From NCBI RefSeq assembly GCF_024362345.1, contig NZ_CP101505.1:1881501-1945500 (forward strand): a stretch of 64,000 nucleotides of DNA. The letters are read 5' to 3'. Source of the DNA: Polaribacter dokdonensis. GTDB taxonomy: Bacteria > Bacteroidota > Bacteroidia > Flavobacteriales > Flavobacteriaceae. This document shows, piece by piece, positions 52,957-61,592 of the stretch; the first letter of the stretch is position 1, and each line of letters begins with the position of its first letter. The translations under genes were made by a program, and so were the position numbers. Below the pieces are notes generated by a model. The model did no database searches and was not told where the DNA came from. It saw only the letters and a list, made by a program, of their open reading frames with translations.

Positions 52957-54213
52957 TTATTCTGATTTTTTAATTAAAAACAATCCGTTTTCAATATCAC
53001 TAACTACAATTACACCGCTTTCAAAATAAGGATACACATTCCAAACTCCATTAAAAGAAGCTAGATTACTACTTGGTCTTGTATCAAAAAAACCAGTTTC
53101 AGTCATTGTTTTATTTGCTATATCAGAAATATCTATCATTCTAACACCTGCTGTATAATTTGCCAGGTAAAATGTATCACCTTTAACATAACCATTATGA
53201 TCTATAGCTGCTGTAGTTCCTTGATATTCGAAATGTAATTTTGGGTTATCTAAGTCTATAAAATCGAAAACAACAGTTCTTGTAAAGCCTCCATTTCTAA
53301 GTTCATCTAACTCATCTCCTAAAAGAAAATAACTCATGTCTTCTGTAAACCAACCTTGATGTGTATACTCTACATTGGTATAACTTATGGCTGATAATCT
53401 TCTTGGATTCCTTTTATCAGAAACATCTACAATTACCACTTCTGTTTCATTACTACCAATTAAAATCTCTTTACCTACATGCTCTGTATCTGGACCATTA
53501 TAGGTTACTACTTGTGCATCATGAGAATAGTTAAGAAAACCACCTTCGTCTACAGGGTTTAATGGATCTTGAATATTAATGAATAATGGACCTCCTTGAT
53601 AAGTTCCACTTCTACTTGTACCAACAGGATAAGCATAGCCTTCACTTTCATTAATTACAATATTGTGTGCACTTCCAAAATTGGTATATGTTGCATCTGC
53701 ATCAAAAACAACTGGCGGATTTGCAACATCTCTTAATTTGGTTAAATCGAAAACCTGCATTCCATGATTAGAAGCTTCACTTACCACAAATGCATGATTG
53801 TTGTAAACTTTTACATCTCTCCAGTCGCTATTTACAGTTGCTGTTGGTAAAAAACCTAAAACAACTGGCGTTGTTGGCTCACTAATATCTATAAATGAAA
53901 CTCCAGAATTTAAGCCCATTAATGCGTATTCTTTGTTTGTTGTTGCATCTGTCCAACCCCAAGAATCATTACCACTTAAGTTACTATTTGCTGTATTAGA
54001 TAAATCTAAATCGTTTAAAGAAATTCTTGCTAATAAATCATAACCATTGCAAGGAAAATCGCCTGCCATTCCATTTTCACATTTAGTAATGTCATCATTT
54101 GTAGGATCTACTACATCTACTATTGGATCTGGATCTGGATTAGATGGTCCTAAATAATCATCAGAACAACTAAAAGAAATAAGAATTAGTAAAAACAGCG
54201 CTTTTTTAAACAT
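52957..54213 (-). CDS. Choice-of-anchor B family lipoprotein (LVIVD-type repeats)
   Basis: A 418-residue lipoprotein (MFKKALFLLILISFSC, then SDDYLGP, the acidic export-type signal of Bacteroidota lipoproteins). The body has repeats of the LVIVD kind: GVSFIDISEPTTPVVLGFL, MQVFDLTKLRDVANPP, GPLFINIQDPLNPVDEGG, EVVIVDVSDKRNPRRLS and GVRMIDISDI, ending FESGVIVVSDIENGLFLI. These build a beta-propeller-like fold exposed at the cell surface. The first gene of the operon, it has a -7 box 75 bp upstream. Its role is unknown; the context with the MbnP/di-haem pair suggests metal or redox functions (inference). Confidence 0.85.
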   Translation of the reverse strand: MFKKALFLLILISFSCSDDYLGPSNPDPDPIVDVVDPTNDDITKCENGMAGDFPCNGYDLLARISLNDLDLSNTANSNLSGNDSWGWTDATTNKEYALMGLNSGVSFIDISEPTTPVVLGFLPTATVNSDWRDVKVYNNHAFVVSEASNHGMQVFDLTKLRDVANPPVVFDADATYTNFGSAHNIVINESEGYAYPVGTSRSGTYQGGPLFINIQDPLNPVDEGGFLNYSHDAQVVTYNGPDTEHVGKEILIGSNETEVVIVDVSDKRNPRRLSAISYTNVEYTHQGWFTEDMSYFLLGDELDELRNGGFTRTVVFDFIDLDNPKLHFEYQGTTAAIDHNGYVKGDTFYLANYTAGVRMIDISDIANKTMTETGFFDTRPSSNLASFNGVWNVYPYFESGVIVVSDIENGLFLIKKSE

Positions 54214-54288
54214 AACAAGATTTTAAGTTGGTAGCAATAGTGCATATAAAACGATAAGTAATAAGTTGTTATTGCACAATTATTATAC

Positions 54289-54296
54289 CAAAAATA
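54289..54296 (-). promoter_or_regulatory. Putative -7 box of the choice-of-anchor B/MbnP operon
   Basis: The minus strand reads TATTTTTG, 75 bp before the ATG at 54213. The leader between them carries GCAATA (54234-54239) and TATTGC (54270-54275) in inverted orientation, which may or may not be regulatory. Confidence 0.4.
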
Positions 54297-54362
54297 GAAT
54301 TTATAATTGAAACGAAATTAAAATCTCTGTTAAAGTAATTCCATCAATTTTAAGAATGTACC

Positions 54363-54370
54363 TATCTTTG
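54363..54370 (+). promoter_or_regulatory. Putative -7 box of thiL
   Basis: TATCTTTG lies four bases before the thiL ATG (54375). At the usual spacing the transcript would begin at the start codon. A TTG at the ideal -33 place is not visible. Confidence 0.5.
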
Positions 54371-54374
54371 CAGC

Positions 54375-55418
54375 ATGCTAGAAGATAAAAATCAGAATAA
54401 AACGTCATTGGCTGAACTTGGTGAGTTTGGTTTAATAAATCATATTACAAAATACTTTAAAGTAAATCAGGCAACTACAGTAAAAGCAGTTGGTGATGAT
54501 GCTGCTGTTTTAGAAGCTTCAGAACAGCAAACTCTAGTTACTACAGATTTACTAATTGAAGGTGTTCATTTTGATTTGAGCTATATGCCCTTAAAGCATT
54601 TAGGCTATAAATCTGTGATGGTAAATTTATCTGATGTATATGCAATGAACGGAACTGCAGAACAAATAACAGTTTCTATTGCTGTTTCTAACAGGTTTCC
54701 ATTAGAAGCAATTGAAGAGTTATATGCAGGTATTCAGTTAGCTTGTGATACATATAAAATTGATTTAATTGGTGGTGATACAACATCATCTACCAAAGGA
54801 ATTTTAATTTCGGTAACAGCAATTGGTAAAGCCAATAAAGAAGATGTTGTGTATAGAAATACAGCTAAAGAAACAGATTTAATAGTTGTTTCTGGAGATT
54901 TAGGTGCTGCCTATTTAGGATTACAAGTTCTAGAAAGAGAAAAACAAGTTTTTCAAGTAGACCCTAATAATCAACCAGATTTAGATAATTATACTTATTT
55001 AATTGAACGCCAATTAAAACCTGAAGCACGCAAAGATGTGGCTGGAATTTTAAAAGAACTAGAAGTAAAACCAACTGCTATGATTGACATTTCTGATGGT
55101 TTATCTTCAGAGCTTTTTCACATTTGTACTCAAAGTAAAGTGGGCTGTAAAATTTATGAAGACAAATTGCCTTTAGATCCACAAGTAATTTCTGCCTGCG
55201 AGGAGTTTGAGTTAGATTCTACTATGGTTGCTTTAAGTGGTGGTGAAGATTACGAACTTTTATTTACGGTACCAATCTCAGATTTTGACAAAATAAAAGG
55301 CAACCCGAACTTTTCTATTGTTGGTCATATTACAGCAGAAAATCAAGGATTGCAACTTATTACAAGAGCAAATCAAGAAATTGAGTTAAAGGCTCAGGGT
55401 TGGAATTCAGTAAATTAA
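54375..55418 (+). CDS. thiL: Thiamine-phosphate kinase
   Basis: A 347-residue enzyme that phosphorylates thiamine phosphate to thiamine diphosphate, the cofactor that SucA uses. Landmarks: AVGDDAAVLEASE near residue 40, TTDLLIEGVHFDLSY, MVNLSDVYAMNGT, LIGGDTTSSTKG, IDISDGLSSELFH and LSGGEDYELLFTVP. The order and length match the AIR-synthase-related ThiL family. It stands alone on the plus strand; no TPP riboswitch is seen and its -7 box is directly against the start codon. It ends two bases from the stop of the convergent Ig-repeat lipoprotein gene. Confidence 0.95.
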   Translation: MLEDKNQNKTSLAELGEFGLINHITKYFKVNQATTVKAVGDDAAVLEASEQQTLVTTDLLIEGVHFDLSYMPLKHLGYKSVMVNLSDVYAMNGTAEQITVSIAVSNRFPLEAIEELYAGIQLACDTYKIDLIGGDTTSSTKGILISVTAIGKANKEDVVYRNTAKETDLIVVSGDLGAAYLGLQVLEREKQVFQVDPNNQPDLDNYTYLIERQLKPEARKDVAGILKELEVKPTAMIDISDGLSSELFHICTQSKVGCKIYEDKLPLDPQVISACEEFELDSTMVALSGGEDYELLFTVPISDFDKIKGNPNFSIVGHITAENQGLQLITRANQEIELKAQGWNSVN

Positions 55419-55420
55419 AA

Positions 55421-57772
55421 TTATTGTCTTTGTAAAATTACATCATCATCACCTGGATCATCAATTGAAATTAATTTTATGTTATTCATATCAATTATTT
55501 CGAGTGTAAAAGGATAAGGGTCAGTGCCATTATCAAAAATAAGTGTTAATGTTGTACCATTTAAATTCCAATCAAAAGGATCTGTTGACGTTTCAACCTT
55601 AACACTTTCTGCACCTAAATTCCATCCATTAGATGTGCATACTGAATTTGGATATTCTGTTATTTCATTAGTTTCTAATACAAAACCAGAATTACTATTA
55701 AAAGTAATTTTAGAACTTAAATATCTAATAATTTTATTAAACTGCCCATTACATTCTTCTCCAAACTTATCTATTTCTGTACCATCAATATCTGGAATTA
55801 TCCATATTCCTAATAAATTAAAATTGATATTTGCACTAAACACTAATGGTGCATTTTCAATTACTGTTCCATCATCGTATTTAGCACTTACTTCAACAGT
55901 TTGTGTATTTGTACTTGCACCCAGTGTCCAATTAACTTGTGCTAAACCATTATTATTTGTTGTTGCAGAAGAACTACTTAAAGATCCATCTCCAGACGTA
56001 ATTGAAAAATCTACAGTTCTACTACTAATTGGGTTTCCATCATTATTTACTAACCTAACAACCAAAGGGTTTTCTAAGACCTCATTTTCATCACCATTTT
56101 GATTATCGCCAGAAACTTTTTCTAAAGACAGTTCTAATTCTTTAGCAGTTGCTGTAAATATTAGAGGTGAACCCTCAATATCATCTCCTACACTATTTTT
56201 TACTGCAGCTTCTAGTTTTTGATTATTAGTGTTATTTCCTAAAGTCCAATCTACTTCCGCAAATCCTTCTGAGTTTGTTTTAATTGAACTAGCACTTAGA
56301 GTTCCTTCACCCTCTATGATTGTAAAAAAGACCTCTACATCAACAAGTCCAGAACCATCTTCATCTGTAACTTTAACAATGATAGGTTCTTCTAAAGTTT
56401 CATCTTGAATTGCATTTTGATTATCTCCAGAGATTTTTTCTAATGAAGATTCATCAAAGCCAATGATTAAATCTATACTTGTTTTTGCTTCAACATTTGT
56501 TTCTGCAAATATTACATCTAGAGAAAAATCTTGCTTTAAATCTGTTTTGTTGGTAAAAGTTGCTGAAAATTCTTCTACATTTCCAGATATATCAGAAACT
56601 TCAACATTGTCGGAGTTTGTAGCTATTGCTATACTAAATTGTGATAATTCATCTGCAAAAGTTTGTTCTTCATTATCATTAAAATCTGGAAAAGCTCCTA
56701 AACTATTGGCAAAGTTTTCATTCCAGAAATTTTTTAGAGACAAATATGCAGCTACAAAATCATTAACAAAATCTTCAGATGAATTTGCATCTTCAGCATC
56801 TAAAGTTCTTTTACTAGGTTTTATTTTAAACGTTACTTCAGTTTTATTTTCAATTTCATTATCGTTCTGATTTTTTGATTTGTTGAAAATTGAATTATTT
56901 GCTTTATCAAATACAACATCTAACAACTTATCTCTCCAAAATAAAGTAATATTTAAAGCTTCTTCTGCAACTTTTTTTGCTTTACTTACTAAAATACTTT
57001 GTTTACCTCTTATTAAACTAACTATTGCGTCTACTCCAACAATTATTGCTCCAATAACTGCAATTGTACCTCCTGCTTCAAGTAAAGTTACAGCTATAAA
57101 TACTTTAGCTCCATAAGCAAAGTAACATTGTGGAGTATTACATAATTTACTTTGAGATTTTGGTGAGTATAAAATATCTTGTTGAGAAAGTAATGACTCA
57201 AGTTCATTAATCTCTAAAGAATTATTTTTAATAAATTTTGCTGCAATAATTTTATCTTCATCACCTAAACTGTTTAATTCAGAAATTGCTTTTTGAATAT
57301 CATCTTTTGCTGACAGTAATTGTGGTGGAATGTTTCCTTGGCTAAATAAAGCAATAGTATTCTCTATATCTGTTTCGAAACTTCCTGCAAAACTTACAAT
57401 TGTATTTTCTGGAGTATCTTGTAATATTGTTTTTGTTACATTAAATTCTAAACTATTAGAAGAGAAATCGACTTCCAATTGGTATGAACCTGACTCCATG
57501 TTTGGAGGAACCAAAAAATTTAATTTATTATTAGCTTTCTTTTTTAACACTATATCAAAATTTCCAAAAGTAGCATTGTAAAGTTCTTGATCTAAGGTAA
57601 AATCTGATACAATTATAGTTGCAATTTCTGTGTCATTCAAGTTTAATTTATTTGAAGTAATTTTTGCAATTACCTCATCAATTGGATCTAAAATTTCATC
57701 ATCACTACTACTTCCACAACCGTTTAAAAAAATTAAAAAAAAAAGAGCTAAATACTTACAACTTATTTTCAT
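55421..57772 (-). CDS. Large lipoprotein with Ig-like (Big_1-type) repeats
   Basis: A 783-residue lipoprotein (MKISCKYLALFFLIFLNGC, then GSSSDDE). There is an N-terminal region with an IPT-like strand pattern, then a hydrophobic Gly/Ala-rich segment near residues 224-254 (VFIAVTLLEAGGTIAVIGAI), then an Asn/Lys-rich middle, then two Ig-like repeats of the bacterial Big_1/invasin kind, each opening with KISGDNQNA or KVSGDNQNG and closing with SPLIFTATA or APLVFSANI. A C-terminal lipocalin-like segment (LLGIWIIPDIDGTEID) ends the protein. I do not know its function; it is probably a surface structural protein. A -7 box (TAAATTTG) lies 23 bp before the start. Confidence 0.8.
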   Translation of the reverse strand: MKISCKYLALFFLIFLNGCGSSSDDEILDPIDEVIAKITSNKLNLNDTEIATIIVSDFTLDQELYNATFGNFDIVLKKKANNKLNFLVPPNMESGSYQLEVDFSSNSLEFNVTKTILQDTPENTIVSFAGSFETDIENTIALFSQGNIPPQLLSAKDDIQKAISELNSLGDEDKIIAAKFIKNNSLEINELESLLSQQDILYSPKSQSKLCNTPQCYFAYGAKVFIAVTLLEAGGTIAVIGAIIVGVDAIVSLIRGKQSILVSKAKKVAEEALNITLFWRDKLLDVVFDKANNSIFNKSKNQNDNEIENKTEVTFKIKPSKRTLDAEDANSSEDFVNDFVAAYLSLKNFWNENFANSLGAFPDFNDNEEQTFADELSQFSIAIATNSDNVEVSDISGNVEEFSATFTNKTDLKQDFSLDVIFAETNVEAKTSIDLIIGFDESSLEKISGDNQNAIQDETLEEPIIVKVTDEDGSGLVDVEVFFTIIEGEGTLSASSIKTNSEGFAEVDWTLGNNTNNQKLEAAVKNSVGDDIEGSPLIFTATAKELELSLEKVSGDNQNGDENEVLENPLVVRLVNNDGNPISSRTVDFSITSGDGSLSSSSATTNNNGLAQVNWTLGASTNTQTVEVSAKYDDGTVIENAPLVFSANINFNLLGIWIIPDIDGTEIDKFGEECNGQFNKIIRYLSSKITFNSNSGFVLETNEITEYPNSVCTSNGWNLGAESVKVETSTDPFDWNLNGTTLTLIFDNGTDPYPFTLEIIDMNNIKLISIDDPGDDDVILQRQ

Positions 57773-57795
57773 GCTAAGATTTGATATTAAAAATT

Positions 57796-57803
57796 CAAAT
57801 TTA
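57796..57803 (-). promoter_or_regulatory. Putative -7 box of the Ig-repeat lipoprotein gene
   Basis: The minus strand reads TAAATTTG, a TAnnTTTG match 23 bp before the ATG at 57772; no clear -33 TTG. Confidence 0.35.
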
Positions 57804-57866
57804 GATGTTTAATAAAGTAATTAAAATACCCACTTTTAGGTATTTTTATATGCTAATTGTTTAATT

Positions 57867-58640
57867 TTAATAAAGTTGATTGTTTAAAAAATAAGTAACT
57901 AATTCTGAAGAACTCTTTAGCTTTAGCTTATTTAAAATATTTTTTCTGTGTGTATTTACAGTATGAATACTTATAGATAGTTTTTTTGCTATTTCTTTAC
58001 TAGAATTATTTAAAGAAAGAAGTCTAATAATATCTTGTTCTCTAGAGGTTACTGAAGCAGATAAAAGTAGTTGAGAATAATTTTTATAAAACAATGTTTC
58101 ATACTCATTATTATCATTTAAAATTTTGATGCTAGCAATAATAGGTTTTTTAACCTTCTCATCAATTACACTACAATGAGTAATACCAATAATTGGTTTT
58201 CCTTGATTATCAAAATAAATAGGTGTTTGGTGCTCTACAATATTTACATAATCATTATTACTGTTTTTCACACATATATTCCAAGTATAACTTAATCTAG
58301 GTCTTTCTTTCTTTTTAACTTTTGTCATTGTAAAATTCATCAATTCTTCTAACATAGATAAGAATACAGGCAAATTTTCTGGATTAAAATGAGAGAACCA
58401 ATATTTTATACCTTCAGTTGTCATTTTTTCTGCACTTAAACCTAAGGTATGTTCAAAATTTTTACTTACAAACTCATAAGTCTGTTTGGATGTATTTGTA
58501 ACTATAAAAAAAGATTGCATTGGAGGTAAATAAGCATCTAACTCTCTCAATTTTTGAATATGATCTGCTACAATAGTGCCATCATATTCTTTATAAGTCT
58601 CAAATACCTCTTTAAATAGATTGTATTTTTGATTCTGCAT
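57867..58640 (-). CDS. LuxR-type transcriptional regulator with PAS-like sensor domain
   Basis: A 257-residue regulator. The C-terminal 60 residues are a GerE/LuxR helix-turn-helix: VTSREQDIIRLLSLNNSSKEIAKK split across the first helices, then SIHTVNTHRKNILNKLKLKS. The N-terminal part looks like a PAS fold (FIVTNTSKQTYEFVSKNFEH, DYVNIVEHQTPIYFDNQGKP) and has no phosphoacceptor receiver motif. The ligand is unknown. An inverted repeat (CTTCAA-GATT-TTGAAG) 32 bp before the start may be its own operator. Confidence 0.85.
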   Translation of the reverse strand: MQNQKYNLFKEVFETYKEYDGTIVADHIQKLRELDAYLPPMQSFFIVTNTSKQTYEFVSKNFEHTLGLSAEKMTTEGIKYWFSHFNPENLPVFLSMLEELMNFTMTKVKKKERPRLSYTWNICVKNSNNDYVNIVEHQTPIYFDNQGKPIIGITHCSVIDEKVKKPIIASIKILNDNNEYETLFYKNYSQLLLSASVTSREQDIIRLLSLNNSSKEIAKKLSISIHTVNTHRKNILNKLKLKSSSELVTYFLNNQLY

Positions 58641-58671
58641 GTAAAATTTTGATAAAATTTATTTTTTAGAT

Positions 58672-58687
58672 CTTCAAGATTTTGAAG
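58672..58687. promoter_or_regulatory. Inverted repeat upstream of the LuxR-type gene
   Basis: CTTCAA (58672-58677), four-base spacer, TTGAAG (58682-58687): a perfect 6+6 dyad. It is in the right place to be an operator for the LuxR-type regulator, but AT-rich dyads also arise by chance. Confidence 0.3.
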
Positions 58688-58733
58688 CTTAAAAATACTA
58701 AAAAAATGCTATCAAAGAATATATAAGAGAGTG

Positions 58734-59339
58734 TTAATCTGATACTGTTTTGTTTATGATAATATTATGATTCAATAGTTTTATTGTGCCATAAAAACTC
58801 AAAAAAACACAAATAGTTTTTAAGTATTGAAAACTTGTTAAATTTTCGATTATGAAGCCAATAATAAAACCAAAAGTAATACCTAATAAAATCTTTAAGT
58901 AATACTTGGCAAGTTTTTGCCTTGCTAGCGCAATTTCTAGTGCATTACTTTGCGTAAAATTCTGATTACCATTTATAAATAAGTTTAAATTATTAATAAA
59001 TTCAGAAAATAATTTCTCAAAAGCAATAGGTGTAATTTGCGAATTACCAGACACATAATAAGTTATTACAAGCGTATCTGAGTCTTGAATAATAGTAATT
59101 CTAGAACCCCAATCTAAAGGATTCATTTTCCAACCATCTAGTAAAGATAATTTTTTAAAGAAGGTATAAGTATTACTACTTTCTCTGTTTATTTTGAAGT
59201 TATACAGTTCAAAATACTGAGTTAATTTTTCCTCTAAATCATATTGATTTTCAACAATAAGTTCAAAGCTTTTTCGATAAAAATCCATTATTTGAGTAAA
59301 ATAGGATTGAACAACAATTTTTTTTACCAAAAATAACAT
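58734..59339 (-). CDS. Protein of unknown function with C-terminal membrane hairpin
   Basis: Up to 201 residues. The ATG at 59339 directly follows the stop of the alpha/beta hydrolase gene; an alternative ATG at 59288 (MDFYRKSFELIVEN) would give 184 residues, and I cannot decide between them. The N-terminal 130 residues form a soluble domain with helices and strands (QYDLEEKLTQYFELYNFKI, SRITIIQDSDTLVITYYVSG). Two membrane helices follow (KILLGITFGFIIGFII and TICVFLSFYGTIKLL). I do not recognise the family. It is probably translated from the same mRNA as the hydrolase. Confidence 0.6.
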   Translation of the reverse strand: MLFLVKKIVVQSYFTQIMDFYRKSFELIVENQYDLEEKLTQYFELYNFKINRESSNTYTFFKKLSLLDGWKMNPLDWGSRITIIQDSDTLVITYYVSGNSQITPIAFEKLFSEFINNLNLFINGNQNFTQSNALEIALARQKLAKYYLKILLGITFGFIIGFIIENLTSFQYLKTICVFLSFYGTIKLLNHNIIINKTVSD

Positions 59340-60119
59340 TTATTTAACAAATTCTTTTAGAAGTTCTAATAATTCTTGAGAATCTTCTATATGACTCATG
59401 TGTCCATTAATCAACAACTTAATTTCTGAATTCGTTAGAATAGCTTCTTTTAAAGATTTGCTAAAATCTAATACAGGATCTTTTTTACCAGCAATTATTA
59501 ATTTTTTAAAACTGTTATTCGCCAAAACATGATTTTGGTTTTCTCGCAAACGCATGCCATCATTTGCAGCTATATAACCCTGAACTGGTGTTTTTAAGGC
59601 CTCTGCTAATGCTATATTTATTTCGTTTTTATATTTATTTCTGCTATCCTCTGTAAATAAATTCACAAAAGACATACGAACTAAGTTTTCAAAATTATGC
59701 TGTACCATTTTATTAGCACGTTTTCTTAATACTTTTCTGTCATCATCATCCTCATTAGAGGTTGAATTTAATAAACATAAACCTTTAATTTTAAGAGGGT
59801 GTCTATCTGCTAATTTTAAAGCGACATAACCTCCTAAAGAATGGCCAATAATATAAAATCGTCTTAATTTTAGATGTTTTAAAACGGCTTCTATAGCTTC
59901 TGAAAATAAGGTTAAACTATGCACATAGCCCAAACAATCTGTTTTTCCATGGCCCAATAGATCTATAGCAATTACTCTATTTTTTTTAGTTAAAACTGGT
60001 GTAATATTTTTCCACATGGTTTTGTTTTCTAAAAAACCATGAATCAAAACAATAACTGTTCCTTTACCTTCATCAGTAAATGAAATGTTTATTTTTTTAA
60101 AAGTGATCGATTTTTGCAT
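59340..60119 (-). CDS. Alpha/beta hydrolase
   Basis: About 259 residues from the ATG at 60119 (MQKSITFKKINISFTDEGKG); the frame runs further upstream through the divergent brnQ start, and that extension is a shadow. The triad and oxyanion motifs are present: VLIHGFLENKTMW, the nucleophile elbow IIGHSLGGYVALK near residue 91, an acid in AGKKDPVLDF and the His in NGHMSHIED. Such enzymes are esterases, lipases or C-C hydrolases; substrate unknown. A -7 box lies four bases before the ATG. The gene is divergent from brnQ. Confidence 0.9.
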   Translation of the reverse strand: MQKSITFKKINISFTDEGKGTVIVLIHGFLENKTMWKNITPVLTKKNRVIAIDLLGHGKTDCLGYVHSLTLFSEAIEAVLKHLKLRRFYIIGHSLGGYVALKLADRHPLKIKGLCLLNSTSNEDDDDRKVLRKRANKMVQHNFENLVRMSFVNLFTEDSRNKYKNEINIALAEALKTPVQGYIAANDGMRLRENQNHVLANNSFKKLIIAGKKDPVLDFSKSLKEAILTNSEIKLLINGHMSHIEDSQELLELLKEFVK

Positions 60120-60123
60120 CACA

Positions 60124-60131
60124 CAAAAATA
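60124..60131 (-). promoter_or_regulatory. Putative -7 box of the alpha/beta hydrolase gene
   Basis: The minus strand reads TATTTTTG, then TGTG, then the ATG at 60119: again exactly four bases between -7 box and start codon. It supports the shorter start. Confidence 0.5.
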
Positions 60132-60162
60132 TGTATATTTCCAGTTCCAAATCAACCAAAAT

Positions 60163-61437
60163 ATGAACAAAACAAAAGAAATCTGGATTGCTGGTTTTGC
60201 ACTCTTTTCACTTTTTTTTGGAGCAGGAAATTTAATTTTACCACCAACTTTAGGAGCCAAAGCAGGTTTAGATTGGTGGATAGTTGTTTTGGGCTTTGTT
60301 ACAACAGCAGTAACTATACCAATTTTAGCCATTTTTGCACATGCTAAATTACAAGGTACTTTGTATGATTTTGGTAAAAAGGTTTCTCCTATATTTAGTA
60401 CAGTTTACTGTTTTCTAATTTACAGTATTGCAATTGCAATTCCATCCCCTAGAACAGCTGCTGTTACCCATGAAATGACAGTGCAACCCTTCTTTGAAAC
60501 CTCTACATTACTAACCAGTATTATTTACTTTGTATTTGTGTTTATTTTTGCAATAAATAGATCTAGGGTAATTGGTTTAATAGGTAAATTCTTAACACCA
60601 ATTATTGTTTTTATTTTACTCATTATTATTGGTATTGCTATTTTTACATCGCCAGGAAATATAACTCCTTCCACTTTTTCTACACCTTTTGTAGATGGTT
60701 TACTAGAAGGCTATCAAACTTTTGATGCTATTGGAGGGGTTGTTGTAGGTGCTGTAATTATTATATCTCTAAATTATAGTTTACATACCACTTTCGATGC
60801 AAAAAGAAAATTAATTCGTAAAGCTGGTTTTATAGCAGGTACAGGGCTCTTGTTAATTTATGGTGGCCTTATTTTAAGTGGATCTTTATTTGCAATCACT
60901 TTTACTGAAGAAGCTTCTAGAACAGAAATTTTAACCAGTTTAAGCGTACAAACTTTAGGTAATTTAGGAACCACTTTTCTAAGTGTTTTAGTAGCTTTAG
61001 CTTGTTTTACAACTGCTGTAGGTATTGTAACAGGTTCTGCAGATTATGTTAAAGGTATTTGTAATAACTCTCAAAAAGCATATTTAATTACTGCTGTAAT
61101 TGCTTCTTTAATAGGTGTTTTTGTGGGTAGTTATCAGGTAGATTTTATTATTACACTTGCAGTGCCAGCGTTAATGTTTTTATACCCAATTACAATTATG
61201 CTTATTCTGCTAAATATTGTGCCAGAAAAATATGCTTCTAAATTAGTTTTTAGAGCAGTTATTTTGGTAACATTTATATTTAGTATTCCAGATTTTTTAG
61301 GCTTTATAATTCCTAAAGAAAACTTAACTGGCATAAAAAGTATAATTCCTCTTGCAGAATATAGCTTAGGTTGGGTTTTACCAGCTTTATTAGTATTTGT
61401 TTTAATTAATACAAATAAACTCTTACTCAAAAAATAA
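60163..61437 (+). CDS. brnQ: Branched-chain amino acid transport system II carrier protein
   Basis: About 424 residues from the ATG at 60163 (MNKTKEIWIAGFALFSLFF), the typical N-terminus of BrnQ/LIVCS proteins, including FGAGNLILPPTLG. The rest is a chain of about twelve hydrophobic helices (for example WIVVLGFVTTAVTIPILAIF, LLIYGGLILSGSLFAITF, LPALLVFVLINTNKLL). It imports leucine, isoleucine or valine with a cation. The frame upstream of this ATG overlaps the divergent hydrolase start and is not used. A strong terminator follows. Confidence 0.94.
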   Translation: MNKTKEIWIAGFALFSLFFGAGNLILPPTLGAKAGLDWWIVVLGFVTTAVTIPILAIFAHAKLQGTLYDFGKKVSPIFSTVYCFLIYSIAIAIPSPRTAAVTHEMTVQPFFETSTLLTSIIYFVFVFIFAINRSRVIGLIGKFLTPIIVFILLIIIGIAIFTSPGNITPSTFSTPFVDGLLEGYQTFDAIGGVVVGAVIIISLNYSLHTTFDAKRKLIRKAGFIAGTGLLLIYGGLILSGSLFAITFTEEASRTEILTSLSVQTLGNLGTTFLSVLVALACFTTAVGIVTGSADYVKGICNNSQKAYLITAVIASLIGVFVGSYQVDFIITLAVPALMFLYPITIMLILLNIVPEKYASKLVFRAVILVTFIFSIPDFLGFIIPKENLTGIKSIIPLAEYSLGWVLPALLVFVLINTNKLLLKK

Positions 61438-61454
61438 TCTAAAAACTAAACATA

Positions 61455-61487
61455 AAAAAAAGCATAAATAACTTTTATGCTTTTTTT
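61455..61487 (+). terminator. Intrinsic terminator of brnQ
   Basis: AGCATAAA (61461-61468) and TTTATGCT (61474-61481) with a 5-nt loop, extended by A/T pairs on both sides to 61455-61487 and ending in a T-run. Confidence 0.88.
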
Positions 61488-61592
61488 GCATCGTAAAATA
61501 CAAAGTTGAGGAATGAATATTTTATTTCAAATTTAATGAACATCAAAAATAAGATTGATAGAAGTAAGAAAAATTGATGTATGGTAAGAAAT

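Noticed and set aside
54300..54374. Possible TPP riboswitch ahead of thiL
   Set aside because: No CUGAGA or other TPP-aptamer core is present, and the -7 box is four bases from the ATG, leaving no leader.
55524..57812. Plus-strand frames of 60-192 codons opposite the Ig-repeat lipoprotein gene
   Set aside because: The minus frame has a lipoprotein signal and repeated Ig domains; the plus frames are Ser/Leu-rich mirror translations.
60120..60332. N-terminal extension of the alpha/beta hydrolase to 60332
   Set aside because: It runs antisense through the start of brnQ and the divergent promoter region, and the normal domain start is at 60119.
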